Shown here: piece after piece, positions 42,376 through 49,865 of the stretch
Position numbering within the stretch: the first letter of the stretch is position 1
Layout of the letters: each line of letters begins with the position of its first letter
Assembly (NCBI GenBank): GCA_946566685.1
Contig: CAMNXA010000003.1
Coordinates: 62,001 to 126,000 of the forward strand
Source of the DNA: an uncultured Lachnospiraceae bacterium
GTDB lineage: Bacteria; Bacillota; Clostridia; Lachnospirales; Lachnospiraceae
Direction: 5' to 3'
DNA length: 64,000 bases
The notes under the pieces: model-generated
What the model saw: the letters and a program-made list of their open reading frames with translations, nothing else
Databases searched by the model: none
Told to the model about the DNA's origin: nothing
Position numbers and translations under genes: made by a program

Positions 42376-42789
42376 ATGTGGTTTTGGTTTGCATTATTAT
42401 CGGCAGTGTTTGCGGCACTGACTTCCATTCTCGCCAAAGTGGGTATTGAGGGTGTCAATTCTAATCTGGCAACGGCCATTCGGACGGTTGTCGTAGTGGT
42501 GATGGCCTGGGGAATGGTCTTCTTAACAAACACACAAAACGGCCTTGCCCAGATAAGCAGAAAGAGCTGGATTTTCTTAATCTTATCCGGGTTGGCAACA
42601 GGGGCGTCCTGGTTATGTTATTACAGGGCCCTGCAGATTGGCGAGGCATCTAAAGTCGTCCCGATAGACAAACTCAGTGTAGTCATTACGCTGATTCTGG
42701 CCTTTGTTTTTCTTCATGAATCTTTTACGGCAAAGTCATTTGCCGGCAGTGTTCTGATCACAGTCGGGACGCTTGTCATGGTGCTTTAA
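42376..42789 (+). CDS. EamA-domain membrane protein (single repeat)
   Basis: This is a 137-residue protein with five hydrophobic segments, equal to one EamA half: 'WFWFALLSAVFAALTSILAKVGIEGVNSNLATAIRTVVVVVMAWGMVF', 'ASWLCYYRALQIGEASKVVPIDKLSVVITLILAFVFLHESFT'. Full EamA exporters have two such units, so this one probably dimerises. Substrate unknown. GGAGAGGAG precedes the ATG. It is divergent from the ketopantoate reductase-like gene. Confidence 0.9.
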   Translation: MWFWFALLSAVFAALTSILAKVGIEGVNSNLATAIRTVVVVVMAWGMVFLTNTQNGLAQISRKSWIFLILSGLATGASWLCYYRALQIGEASKVVPIDKLSVVITLILAFVFLHESFTAKSFAGSVLITVGTLVMVL

Positions 42790-42809
42790 CAGGTGTTCTG
42801 GCATAGAGA

Positions 42810-43217
42810 TCAGGAGTTGCCAGGTACCAGTCTGTTGATTCGCAGGATTTCCACGATGGTGTCCGTGCCGTCTTGCAGCTTTGTGATATCTCTTTTCGTA
42901 TTTTGAGCAAAAGTACGGAAAGAGAGGTCGAGATTTTCCAGCTTCTCGATGGTCTTATTCAGTTTGACATCCAGATATTTAAAGTTGTCATCGGCGCGGT
43001 CGAGCCGTGCATCCATATGGTCGAGTCTTTCCTCCACGTGAGAAAGCCGTGTATCCATGTGGTCGAGCCGCTCATGGATGGGTGTGAGTTCTGTTTTAAG
43101 TTTCTGATCCAACAAATTAGAAATTGCCTGAAGATCGCGGTGTGTCAGAGCCACAAAGATTTCCTCCTTTTCCAATGAGATGGTTGCCGGTTGCTGAATG
43201 ATTTGGTTTGTATTCAT
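42810..43217 (-). CDS. Small coiled-coil protein
   Basis: No function recognised. The 135 residues are dominated by a heptad-type region in which the unit (H/T)xRLDHMDxRL recurs (RLDHMDTRL, ERLDHMDARL, DRADDNF; residues about 48-85), giving a long parallel coiled coil. An N-terminal arm 'SLEKEEIFVALTHRDLQAISNLLDQKL' may bind a partner. Similar proteins in Clostridia are annotated only as hypothetical. A promoter with inverted repeats lies about 180 bp upstream. Confidence 0.75.
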   Translation of the reverse strand: MNTNQIIQQPATISLEKEEIFVALTHRDLQAISNLLDQKLKTELTPIHERLDHMDTRLSHVEERLDHMDARLDRADDNFKYLDVKLNKTIEKLENLDLSFRTFAQNTKRDITKLQDGTDTIVEILRINRLVPGNS

Positions 43218-43319
43218 CTTTTCTCCCTTCGTCTGTCAGCAGGGAAAGCTGATACTTAAGAAGGTCTGTATTCCCTGCCTGTGTGAATAGTTTATTGGTA
43301 AGCAAGGATTCTAAAACAG

Positions 43320-43346
43320 ATAAAATATCATAATGTGATATTTTAT
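43320..43346. repeat. Inverted repeat in the leader of the coiled-coil gene
   Basis: ATAAAATATCA (43320-43330) and TGATATTTTAT (43336-43346) are exact complements around TAATG. In RNA this makes an 11-bp A/U hairpin. Confidence 0.5.
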
Positions 43347-43381
43347 AGAAAAAAAGAATAAATGAAATTCCGTTAGAATAT

Positions 43382-43425
43382 CAATGCTGTAGTAAAATGA
43401 TATCAGCATTGCACTGAAATGTCAA
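43382..43425 (-). promoter_or_regulatory. Promoter of the coiled-coil gene with flanking inverted repeat
   Basis: On the minus strand TTGACA (43420-43425), 17 bp, TATCAT (43397-43402). CAATGCTG (43382-43389) and CAGCATTG (43404-43411) are inverted copies placed on either side of the -10 box, so the repeat may be an operator. Confidence 0.65.
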
Positions 43426-43430
43426 GGGTA

Positions 43431-43485
43431 TTTATCAAAAAAAGTAATCCGTAATTTAGAAAAGAGGATTACTTTTTTTGATAAA
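43431..43485. terminator. Bidirectional terminator, 20-bp perfect stem
   Basis: TTTATCAAAAAAAGTAATCC (43431-43450) is exactly complementary to 43466-43485 with a 15-nt loop. Runs of seven A and seven T lie in the stem. It ends the serine hydrolase gene, whose stop is 10 bp away. Confidence 0.85.
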
Positions 43486-43494
43486 GGATGTAAT

Positions 43495-44670
43495 TTAATC
43501 TAGTGCCGAAAAAACAATGTTGCGTATTTTTCTGGTGTAGGCTGTGGTGCCTGTATCGGTTTTTTGAAGCATGAGCAGGAGGATCATGTCATCGGCGGGA
43601 TCGATCGTCATATAGGTACCCATCCAGCCATCCCAGCCAAATTCCCCCTGACGGCTTATGGAGATAGCGGCGCCGGGATCTCTCATGATACGCATCAGAT
43701 TGGCATAGGTGCAGCCGGACAGACTTTCCCACTGCCAGACATAAGCATCCAGCGCTGGGGCAAGGTGGGCGTTTGCCATAAAGTCAACTGTTCGAGAGGA
43801 GAGGAGGGTGACATTTCCCAAGCTTCCTCTTTGCAGGAGCATTTGTGCAAAACGGGCATAATCATCAATGGTAGAGACCAGCCCCGCACCGCCGGATTCG
43901 AAGGCGGGAGGTGTCTTCATATCATTGCTGATACCAAGACGGGGAAAATGGAATTCTTCCAATCCCTTTCCAATATCCTGGTAGGCTTTGGAGAGACGAG
44001 CCTGTTTTTCAGGCGGAACAAAAAAGCCTGTGTCATTCATATGAAGGGGTTCAAAAATACGCTGTCTCAAAAAATCGCCGAAGCGCATGCCGGAGACAAC
44101 TTCGATGACGGCACCGAGTACATCTGCGGACATGCCGTAATGCCATTTTTCACCGGGTTGAAAAGCCAGGGGAATCTTTCCGAGGCGGTTCATGATCTCA
44201 CAGGTGGTCAGTGCATGGGAAGAAGACAAGTTCGTGATCACCTCATCCATAAGCTGATCCGTACGGATTTCCGAAGGGCATCCTTCCCCTGGATATGTCA
44301 GTCCGGATGTCATATTCAGAAGATCCTGTATAATGACAGGACGTTTTGCAGGTATGAGAACTCCGTCTGCCATCACCTCCTGATCACAAAATCCTGGCAG
44401 ATAATCAGAAACCGGATCATACAGGTCAATCCGTCCCTCTTCAAGAAGTATCATTGCGGCAGCTGCCGTGACAGGTTTGGTCATGGAATACAGTCGGAAA
44501 ATGGTATCCCTTGTCATCGGCAGTCCGGCTGCAAGATCACGCATACCGGCTTCATAATAGCATTGTTCCTGCCCGCCCTGCACAACCATGCAGTTTACGC
44601 CTGAGACAAAACTGGTCTCTGTCATTTCCCATAAAAGTTCTTGCAGGCGGGATAATTTTTGTTGTTTCAT
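43495..44670 (-). CDS. Serine hydrolase of the beta-lactamase class C fold
   Basis: This is a penicillin-binding-protein-like esterase or peptidase of about 391 residues. The nucleophile motif SxxK is YSMTKP (about residue 62). The second motif reads HYGMSADV, with Tyr in the YxN position, and 'GWDGWMGT' lies near the KTG position. 'DLLNMTSGLTYPGEGCP' and 'FEPLHMNDTGFFVP' are typical of the family. No signal peptide is seen, so it is probably cytoplasmic and not a resistance beta-lactamase. ATG 44670 is chosen on homology; the ribosome site is weak. Confidence 0.88.
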   Translation of the reverse strand: MKQQKLSRLQELLWEMTETSFVSGVNCMVVQGGQEQCYYEAGMRDLAAGLPMTRDTIFRLYSMTKPVTAAAAMILLEEGRIDLYDPVSDYLPGFCDQEVMADGVLIPAKRPVIIQDLLNMTSGLTYPGEGCPSEIRTDQLMDEVITNLSSSHALTTCEIMNRLGKIPLAFQPGEKWHYGMSADVLGAVIEVVSGMRFGDFLRQRIFEPLHMNDTGFFVPPEKQARLSKAYQDIGKGLEEFHFPRLGISNDMKTPPAFESGGAGLVSTIDDYARFAQMLLQRGSLGNVTLLSSRTVDFMANAHLAPALDAYVWQWESLSGCTYANLMRIMRDPGAAISISRQGEFGWDGWMGTYMTIDPADDMILLLMLQKTDTGTTAYTRKIRNIVFSALD

Positions 44671-44732
44671 ACAATCTTTCACTTCGCTTTCTATACACAA
44701 TATACACATATCTTTTTATGTCTGCTGTATTA

Positions 44733-44761
44733 AATATAGCATAAAAGCTTCCTGCGGACAA
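44733..44761 (-). promoter_or_regulatory. Promoter of the serine hydrolase gene
   Basis: On the minus strand TTGTCC, 17 bp ending TGC, TATATT: an extended -10 promoter. Confidence 0.6.
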
Positions 44762-44764
44762 TCA

Positions 44765-44810
44765 GAAAAGAGCCGCTCCCCATAACTGAAAATCAGTTAT
44801 AGAGGGCGGC
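44765..44810 (-). terminator. Terminator of the DUF6033 gene
   Basis: Read on the minus strand, GCCGCC (44805-44810) pairs with GAGCGGC-side bases (44772-44777), enclosing ATAACTGA/TCAGTTAT (8 bp), followed by TCTTTTC. Confidence 0.7.
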
Positions 44811-44830
44811 CCCTTATAATGTCAGATGAT

Positions 44831-45550
44831 TTAAACGCTTAAATCCAAATGCCCGCCAGGCATCGGAACAGTAGTCTGTTCTTTGACTTCATCCCAATTG
44901 AAATTGGTAATCTTTTTCAGAAGTTCTTCTGTGCTGTCTGCATAGATCGTGGCGCGTTTACTATGTTCATAATTGTATTTGTCCTGCCCCTTGTCAGCAG
45001 CTTCTTTTGCAGCCTCTTTCTTGTCTTCCCGGATCTTATCCACGAATTCTTTCTGGCGCTCGCCGGCTTTTTCAAGTTCTGCAAAGTAGGAGACCTTGCC
45101 ATCTTTGCCAATAGAAACGCCCAGGCTTACCACTTCATCCTCTTTACCGGAGTCTTTCAATTCTTCCTTTATCTCATCGAGTTTGCCCACTGCCTCATCG
45201 AGCAGCGCAAGGTTCTGTTTCTTGACATCCTCGTCCTCAGCCATACGCTCCAATTCTTCGGGATCGATCAGTACGCTGTAATCTTTGGAACCGCGGGAGA
45301 GATAGGAAGCTGCCTCCTCTTCACTGTCATATTCAGCGACAAAGAAGTCCATGTTACTGTACTGCTTTTTCAGATCCTGTAAAAGCGCCTTGGCCTTATC
45401 GCTTAACTGAGGTACATTCTGACCGGCCTTTTTCGTGTCGGCAGTCTTTTGGGATGTACTTGTCTTTGCGGATTTAGTATCCTTTCTGCTTTGTACACTG
45501 TTATTGTAATAGTTGTTTTGGAATGTGTTATATCCGGCTACCTTGTTCAT
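44831..45550 (-). CDS. DUF6033 family protein
   Basis: Function is unknown; family members occur in Lachnospiraceae. The 239 residues begin with a Asn/Ser/Lys-rich disordered part (1-55), then the conserved core 'LSDKAKALLQDLKKQYSNMDFFVAEYDSEEEAASYLSRGSKDYSVLIDPEELERMAEDEDVKKQNLALLDEAVGKL' and 'LGVSIGKDGKVSYFAELEK', then a basic helical stretch. No signal peptide or membrane segment. ATG 45550 has AAGGAGGG 7 nt upstream. The small protein at 45735 is its upstream neighbour on the same strand. Confidence 0.82.
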   Translation of the reverse strand: MNKVAGYNTFQNNYYNNSVQSRKDTKSAKTSTSQKTADTKKAGQNVPQLSDKAKALLQDLKKQYSNMDFFVAEYDSEEEAASYLSRGSKDYSVLIDPEELERMAEDEDVKKQNLALLDEAVGKLDEIKEELKDSGKEDEVVSLGVSIGKDGKVSYFAELEKAGERQKEFVDKIREDKKEAAKEAADKGQDKYNYEHSKRATIYADSTEELLKKITNFNWDEVKEQTTVPMPGGHLDLSV

Positions 45551-45684
45551 GTCTGTGCCCTCCTTAGCATAATCTGTAAATCCATTTACCGAATCGTGGG
45601 CGCAAATGCCCACCTGTTACCTTATATATCGTAATATGGATGTTTTTTCTTAATAGGCGCTGTGATAAAAAAGAGGCATTCCTT

Positions 45685-45732
45685 AAAAAGGCAGGCGATT
45701 CGAGTTATGTAAACCGAACCGTCTGCCTTTTT
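45685..45732. terminator. Bidirectional terminator, 18-bp stem
   Basis: AAAAAGGCAGGCGATTCG (45685-45702) pairs with 45715-45732 with one wobble and one mismatch. A5 and T5 at the ends serve both directions. It closes the small gene at 45735. Confidence 0.82.
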
Positions 45733-45734
45733 AA

Positions 45735-45950
45735 TCATTTGCCGTAATTTAAAGAATATTCCCGCATATTCACAAAATTACAAAAGGGAAGAGCATCTTT
45801 CGTGTATCCGTTGGTACGAATTTCGATATTTCGATTCTGTTCCTCTTCACATGCCTCTTCCAAAACCTCGGAGAAAAATTTCTTCGCCAGGGTTTGGGGG
45901 TTCTGCTTGGACTGGTGATTTTTGTTCTTTTTCAACGGGTTAATCGCCAT
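45735..45950 (-). CDS. Small protein, unknown, upstream of DUF6033
   Basis: 71 residues, hydrophilic: a basic Asn/Gln-rich start (MAINPLKKNKNHQSKQN), a helix 'LAKKFFSEVLEEACEEEQN' and a compact C-terminus 'IEIRTNGYTKDALPFCNFVNMREYSLNYGK'. No known domain. The ATG has only a weak site (AAGCGG). A strong AAGGAGGG lies 50-60 nt further upstream in front of a 17-codon frame that overlaps this start. Confidence 0.6.
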   Translation of the reverse strand: MAINPLKKNKNHQSKQNPQTLAKKFFSEVLEEACEEEQNRNIEIRTNGYTKDALPFCNFVNMREYSLNYGK

Positions 45951-45985
45951 AACCGCTTCAATTTTATAAAGCCTTTCGTCTGCAT
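45932..45985 (-). other. Possible 17-codon leader frame
   Basis: After AAGGAGGG (minus strand) and 13 nt, ATG opens MQTKGFIKLKRLWRLTR and stops 16 nt inside the next gene, in another frame. It could couple translation. The rest of the stretch 45951-46216 shows nothing convincing. Confidence 0.3.
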
Positions 45986-46216
45986 AGATTGCGGTGATCC
46001 CTCCTTGGATTCAGATTTGTGCTTTTCCTGATAATATCCAGTGTTTCCCTATTTAGAAAATGCACAGCGAACTCCTTGTTCTGATAATAATATCGGCAAG
46101 AATCACATTTTCTTAAGTTTATTTTAACAGACTTTTGTAATAAATGAAAGAGAAAAACTAAAAATAATATGTAAATAGAAAAAATATCTGACAATTAACA
46201 CTAAATATCATTTATT

Positions 46217-47227
46217 TCAGAATAATTCTTCGATCTTTACACTTGTTGGAAGAAGAACATGCTGTACAGGCAGAGGAGATTCGGTCCTTTCCATTCGGTT
46301 TAGGAGCATATTCATTGCGAGAGCGCCCATCTCGGAGGGATTGGGAGAGTGGGAGATCGCATAGCCGAAAGGTGTTAAAATTTTCATCTCATCGTATCCG
46401 AGCAGATCGATATCTCTTGGGATGTCCGCATTGTACGTCATCAGGGTACGATAGCATACGACAGTGAAGTCGGAACTGAAGCTGATAAAAGCGGATGGCT
46501 TTGGCGCAGCGCTATATTGTTTCCTGACAAATTCCGAACAGGCATCTATTTGTGTTCCTTTAAAGATATGTTCTTCCGGCAGCGGAAGTCCGTGTTCGTT
46601 TAAGGCTTTTTTGACACCGCTGATATAGGATGCAGTGACCAGCGGATGATCATCATAGATCAGAAATCTGAGATTTTGATAGCCTTTTGATAACGCAAAT
46701 TGAGTGAGTTCCTGTGCCCCGTTTTGATTATCAATATAAATACTATCACACTGTGCCCCAGGCATTTTCTTGTCAAGACATACTACCGGAGTGCCGGTTG
46801 AGAGGATCTGATTGATGAGATCGGCATTGGGGGAGTTTTCTACAGGTACGATCAAAATCCCGCCTACCTTATAGGATAAAAGATTCAGGATTGCCGAGCG
46901 TTCTTTTTCAGCGTTCTCATTTGAATTGCATAGTATCATGCGATAATTATTCTGGGAAGCGAGCTCATCGGCGGCAAACAGAAGCTTTCCGAAATAACCA
47001 ACGCTTATATCGGGAACAATAAAACCAATGATGCGGCTCTGGGATTTGGAAAAACTGACAGCCAGTGCACTGGGAGAGTAGCCGAGTTCTTTCATGGCTT
47101 TTAAGACCTTTTGTTGTGTTTTGTGGCTGACATATCCGCTGTTGTTCATAACGCGGGAAACGGTTGACTGAGCAACGCCGGCTGCATTAGCTACATCTTT
47201 TATATTGATTTTCATCTTACTTTTCAT
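46217..47227 (-). CDS. LacI-family repressor of the sucrose/fructan locus
   Basis: This is a 336-residue repressor. Residues 6-60 are the LacI DNA-binding domain ('NIKDVANAAGVAQSTVSRVMNNSGYVSHKTQQKVLKAMKELGYSPSALAVSF'), followed by a sugar-binding core ('IIGFIVPDISVGYFGKLLFAADELASQNNYRMILCNSNEN', 'LLGYDEMKILTPFGYAISHSPNPSEMGALAMNML'). It is divergent from the GH32/ABC operon, and two related operator sequences lie between. AAGGAGTG precedes the ATG. Inducer probably sucrose, fructose or a fructo-oligosaccharide. Confidence 0.94.
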   Translation of the reverse strand: MKSKMKINIKDVANAAGVAQSTVSRVMNNSGYVSHKTQQKVLKAMKELGYSPSALAVSFSKSQSRIIGFIVPDISVGYFGKLLFAADELASQNNYRMILCNSNENAEKERSAILNLLSYKVGGILIVPVENSPNADLINQILSTGTPVVCLDKKMPGAQCDSIYIDNQNGAQELTQFALSKGYQNLRFLIYDDHPLVTASYISGVKKALNEHGLPLPEEHIFKGTQIDACSEFVRKQYSAAPKPSAFISFSSDFTVVCYRTLMTYNADIPRDIDLLGYDEMKILTPFGYAISHSPNPSEMGALAMNMLLNRMERTESPLPVQHVLLPTSVKIEELF

Positions 47228-47242
47228 TTCTCACTCCTTTTT

Positions 47243-47285
47243 GTGGAACTGAATCCATATTAACATATCTTTTGGATTATCGCAA
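47243..47285 (-). promoter_or_regulatory. Autoregulated promoter of the LacI gene
   Basis: On the minus strand TTGCGA (47280-47285), 17 bp, TAATAT (47257-47262). Directly downstream lies GTGGAACT (47243-47250, plus strand), an exact half of the palindrome at 47378, suggesting the repressor also controls itself. Confidence 0.5.
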
Positions 47286-47350
47286 CTGAAATTTGATTTA
47301 ATATGGAAAATACGGGAAATATAAAGGGAAATAATGTTTTGATAAATTGA

Positions 47351-47393
47351 TTGACAAAGAAAAAATATGGTGATATAGTGGAACTAGTTCCAC
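47351..47393 (+). promoter_or_regulatory. Promoter and LacI operator of the sucrose/fructan operon
   Basis: TTGACA (47351-47356), 17 bp, TATAGT (47374-47379). The perfect palindrome GTGGAACTAGTTCCAC (47378-47393) overlaps the end of the -10 box and the start site, an arrangement that would block transcription when bound. Confidence 0.85.
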
Positions 47394-47425
47394 AAAATGA
47401 AAGCAATGAACAAAAGAAGGTTAAG

Positions 47426-47447
47426 ATTGAAAATTAATTTTCAATCG
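47426..47447. repeat. Perfect 22-bp palindrome in the leader
   Basis: Two 11-nt arms, GATTGAAAATT and its complement, meet without a spacer about 40 nt after the predicted start site. Confidence 0.6.
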
Positions 47448-47452
47448 CGGGA

Positions 47453-47493
47453 TTTGTGTCTGCGCGCTGCTTGCCACAAATTCATTACGCGCA
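47453..47493 (+). other. Possible pseudoknot in the leader
   Basis: ATTTGTG (47453-47459) pairs with CACAAAT (47475-47481), and TGCGCG (47461-47466) with CGCGCA (47488-47493). The two perfect stems interleave, so they either form a pseudoknot or exclude one another. The ribosome site lies 17 nt downstream. Confidence 0.35.
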
Positions 47494-47520
47494 AAAGCAG
47501 TGCAGAAATGGAGTAAGAGG

Positions 47521-48846
47521 ATGAAAAAAAGAATTTTAGCTGCGCTTCTGGCCGGACTCTGTGTGGTTGGAACCTGCGGATGCGGCCAGGAAGCAGGGGG
47601 AGAGGGAGCAAAGACCTTGCAGGACGAAACAAAGGCGGCGGCTGAGGAAACGACAGGCGGCGGAACGGAAAAGACGGAACTCGTATATTATACATGGGGA
47701 GATGAAGAGGGCTATATGTCAAAAGTAATTGATGCCTTCAACGCGCAGAGCGAGACAACCCATGTTACGGCTACGTATATTCCTTCTTCAGGGACGGATT
47801 ATGATGAAAAGATTGTATCCATGCTTTCCAGCCAGGCAGAGATGGATCTGTTCAGTGCATCCAATTTGAAGAGTCTGGTGAAATATATGGATGCGGATTG
47901 TCTGGCGGATATGTCTGAGGCGATTGAAAACAGTGATTTGGATATTGCAAGATATGGAACTAGTTTTCTAAGTACATCAAAAGAAGGGAAGTTTTATGGG
48001 CTGCCTTATCGCTACAGTACAATGGCTCTGTTTTATAATAAGAAAATATTTGATCAGGAAGGGATTCCCTATCCGGAACAGATGTCCTGGGATGAATATG
48101 CGCAGCTGGCCAAGAGGCTGACGAAGGAAAGAGAAGACGGCACTATGCAGTGGGGTGGTTTCCTGCCGGACTGGCTGGGAGAGCCTATACTTACTGTTCA
48201 GCGGGGATCAAATGTTATGGATGAGGATACTTCAGCGCTTAAAGAATGGCTTGGATTAATGGAACGGTTTTATATTACGGACAAGTCTCATATGAGTTTT
48301 GAAGAAATGCGCAGTACCTCAACGGATTGGATCAAGATATTTTTGGCAGGTGATGTGGCGATGCTGCCGAATGGGGAGTGGACCATTGGAAATGCCATGC
48401 AGGAGATTAGCAACGATCCCGATATTCTTGGGGATTTTGAGATGGGAGTCACATTTATGCCTCTTCCGGAGGGAGTGGACAATCCTGTTACGGTCGGAGG
48501 ACCAAATACCTTCATTATGATCAATCAGAATACGGAAAAGTTTGACAGCGCGTTTGAATTTGCAGAATTTCTGTGCGGGCCCAAAGGAGCCTCTTATCTG
48601 ATCGAAGGGGGAATGATTCCGGCCTATCTTGATGAGGAAACAATTCAGCTCTACAAGGAAACAGTGGGTGTGGATGGAGTTGAGGATATGTTGGCGGCTG
48701 ATACGCTTTATGAAGGCGGTACCGATGGTGATTTTTCTCAGGTGGATACCATTTGGCGGGAGGAAAAAGAACTTTGCCTGATCGGGGAGCAGACCGTGGA
48801 TCAGAGTATCGAGAATTTCGAGAAGCGCCGTGCCGATGTGAGATAG
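47521..48846 (+). CDS. Sugar ABC transporter substrate-binding lipoprotein
   Basis: This is the receptor for the sugar later cut by GH32. The N-terminus MKKRILAALLAGLCVVGTCGC has a signal peptide; the lipidated cysteine is probably the one after TCG, an unusual lipobox. A Glu/Thr/Gly linker runs to about residue 45. The family 1 core follows ('TELVYYTWGDEEGYMSKVIDAFNAQSETTHVTATYI', 'GLPYRYSTMALFYNKKIFDQEGIPYPEQMSWDEYAQLAKRL'). ATG 47521 has GGAG 7 nt upstream; GTG 47500 would break the signal peptide. Confidence 0.9.
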   Translation: MKKRILAALLAGLCVVGTCGCGQEAGGEGAKTLQDETKAAAEETTGGGTEKTELVYYTWGDEEGYMSKVIDAFNAQSETTHVTATYIPSSGTDYDEKIVSMLSSQAEMDLFSASNLKSLVKYMDADCLADMSEAIENSDLDIARYGTSFLSTSKEGKFYGLPYRYSTMALFYNKKIFDQEGIPYPEQMSWDEYAQLAKRLTKEREDGTMQWGGFLPDWLGEPILTVQRGSNVMDEDTSALKEWLGLMERFYITDKSHMSFEEMRSTSTDWIKIFLAGDVAMLPNGEWTIGNAMQEISNDPDILGDFEMGVTFMPLPEGVDNPVTVGGPNTFIMINQNTEKFDSAFEFAEFLCGPKGASYLIEGGMIPAYLDEETIQLYKETVGVDGVEDMLAADTLYEGGTDGDFSQVDTIWREEKELCLIGEQTVDQSIENFEKRRADVR

Positions 48847-48864
48847 TGTTTTATGGATTTGAAG

Positions 48865-48904
48865 TCTCCGTCATGCAGGATTTGTCATTATGGCATGACG
48901 GAGA
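48865..48904 (+). terminator. Intercistronic hairpin after the binding-protein gene
   Basis: TCTCCGTCATGC and GCATGACGGAGA form a perfect 12-bp stem with 16-nt loop, followed by TTTCC. The short T run suggests a stabilising hairpin or partial terminator. Confidence 0.65.
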
Positions 48905-48928
48905 TTTCCATATATAAGGAGTAAAAGA

Positions 48929-49837
48929 ATGGCAAAACAAATCAGTGCAAAGCGACAGAAGGCAATCAAAAGAAATCTGACTGCGTATATCTTTATCCTG
49001 CCGTGTCTGGCAGGTTTTATGGTGTATTATCTGATCCCGATATTTGCAGGCATTGGTTTCAGTATGACTGATTACACGGGGCTGTCCATAAAGAACATTC
49101 ATTTTGTCGGTTTTGATAATTATAAGAATCTGTTTCAAAATGCTTATTTTAAGAAAGCGTTTATGAACAATCTTATCTATACACTATTGTATACACCGAT
49201 AACATTAATCGTGGCATTGTTTTTTGCCACAGTTTTGAATCATGTAAAGAGAGGCGTGAAATTTTTCCGGGTTTGTTTCTTTTTACCCTATGTCACTTCT
49301 ATGGTGTCAGTGGCGATCGTTTGGCGTCTGATCTTTAATCCCACAAACGGACCAATCAATATTCTGTTGGGAAATCTGGGAATATCCAATCCGCCGAAAT
49401 GGCTGATGTCCACGAAATGGGCGCTCTATGCAGTCATTATTGTAGCGGTCTGGAAAACCTTTGGCTATTATATGCTGATCCTTTTAGCGGGGATGCAGAC
49501 GATTCCGGAGCATTTATATGAAGCGGCGGCCATCGATGGGGCCAGGGCGGCTCAGAAATTTTGGTATGTTACACTGCCATTATTGTCGCCGACCATATTT
49601 TTGTGTATTGTGACACTGGTGATCAATTCTTTCCAGGTATTTGATCTTGTGAATGTGATGACGGAAGGCGGTCCGGGAACGGCCACCAACGTTCTGGTAT
49701 ACCGCATCTATGAAGAGGGATTTAAGAATGCCAATATGGGCTTTGCCTGTGCCATCGCTTACTTTTTGTTCGGAGTGACATTGGTGATCACTTTGGTGCA
49801 GTTTATTGGACAAAAGCGCTGGGTTCATTATGATTGA
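48929..49837 (+). CDS. Sugar ABC transporter permease (MalF type)
   Basis: This is the first permease of the GH32-linked importer: six hydrophobic segments beginning 'LTAYIFILPCLAGFMVYYLIPIFAGIGFSM'. The EAA docking loop is 'LYEAAAIDGARAAQKFWYVTLPLLSPT' (about residue 195-220). Basic N-terminus (KQISAKRQKAIKRN). ATAAGGAGTAAAAG precedes the ATG. No ATPase gene lies in the operon, so it must use a shared ATPase, as in the arabinoside locus. Confidence 0.92.
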   Translation: MAKQISAKRQKAIKRNLTAYIFILPCLAGFMVYYLIPIFAGIGFSMTDYTGLSIKNIHFVGFDNYKNLFQNAYFKKAFMNNLIYTLLYTPITLIVALFFATVLNHVKRGVKFFRVCFFLPYVTSMVSVAIVWRLIFNPTNGPINILLGNLGISNPPKWLMSTKWALYAVIIVAVWKTFGYYMLILLAGMQTIPEHLYEAAAIDGARAAQKFWYVTLPLLSPTIFLCIVTLVINSFQVFDLVNVMTEGGPGTATNVLVYRIYEEGFKNANMGFACAIAYFLFGVTLVITLVQFIGQKRWVHYD

Positions 49838-49865
49838 CCTCTGGCAGAAAGGAAGAAGATTGAAA

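Noticed and set aside
43495-44670. Possible beta-lactamase resistance gene
   Set aside because: The SxxK fold is shared with many esterases; there is no signal peptide, and BlaI/M56 genes are 8 kb away on the other strand.
45590-45615. Hairpin GTGGGC/GCCCAC before the DUF6033 gene, considered as part of a c-di-GMP riboswitch
   Set aside because: None of the conserved core nucleotides of the GEMM classes is present around it; only a 6-bp stem is seen.
45964-46194. Minus-strand frame of 76 codons with a hydrophobic start
   Set aside because: No ribosome site, A/T-rich composition typical of the intergenic region, overlap with the strong AAGGAGGG site of the following gene.
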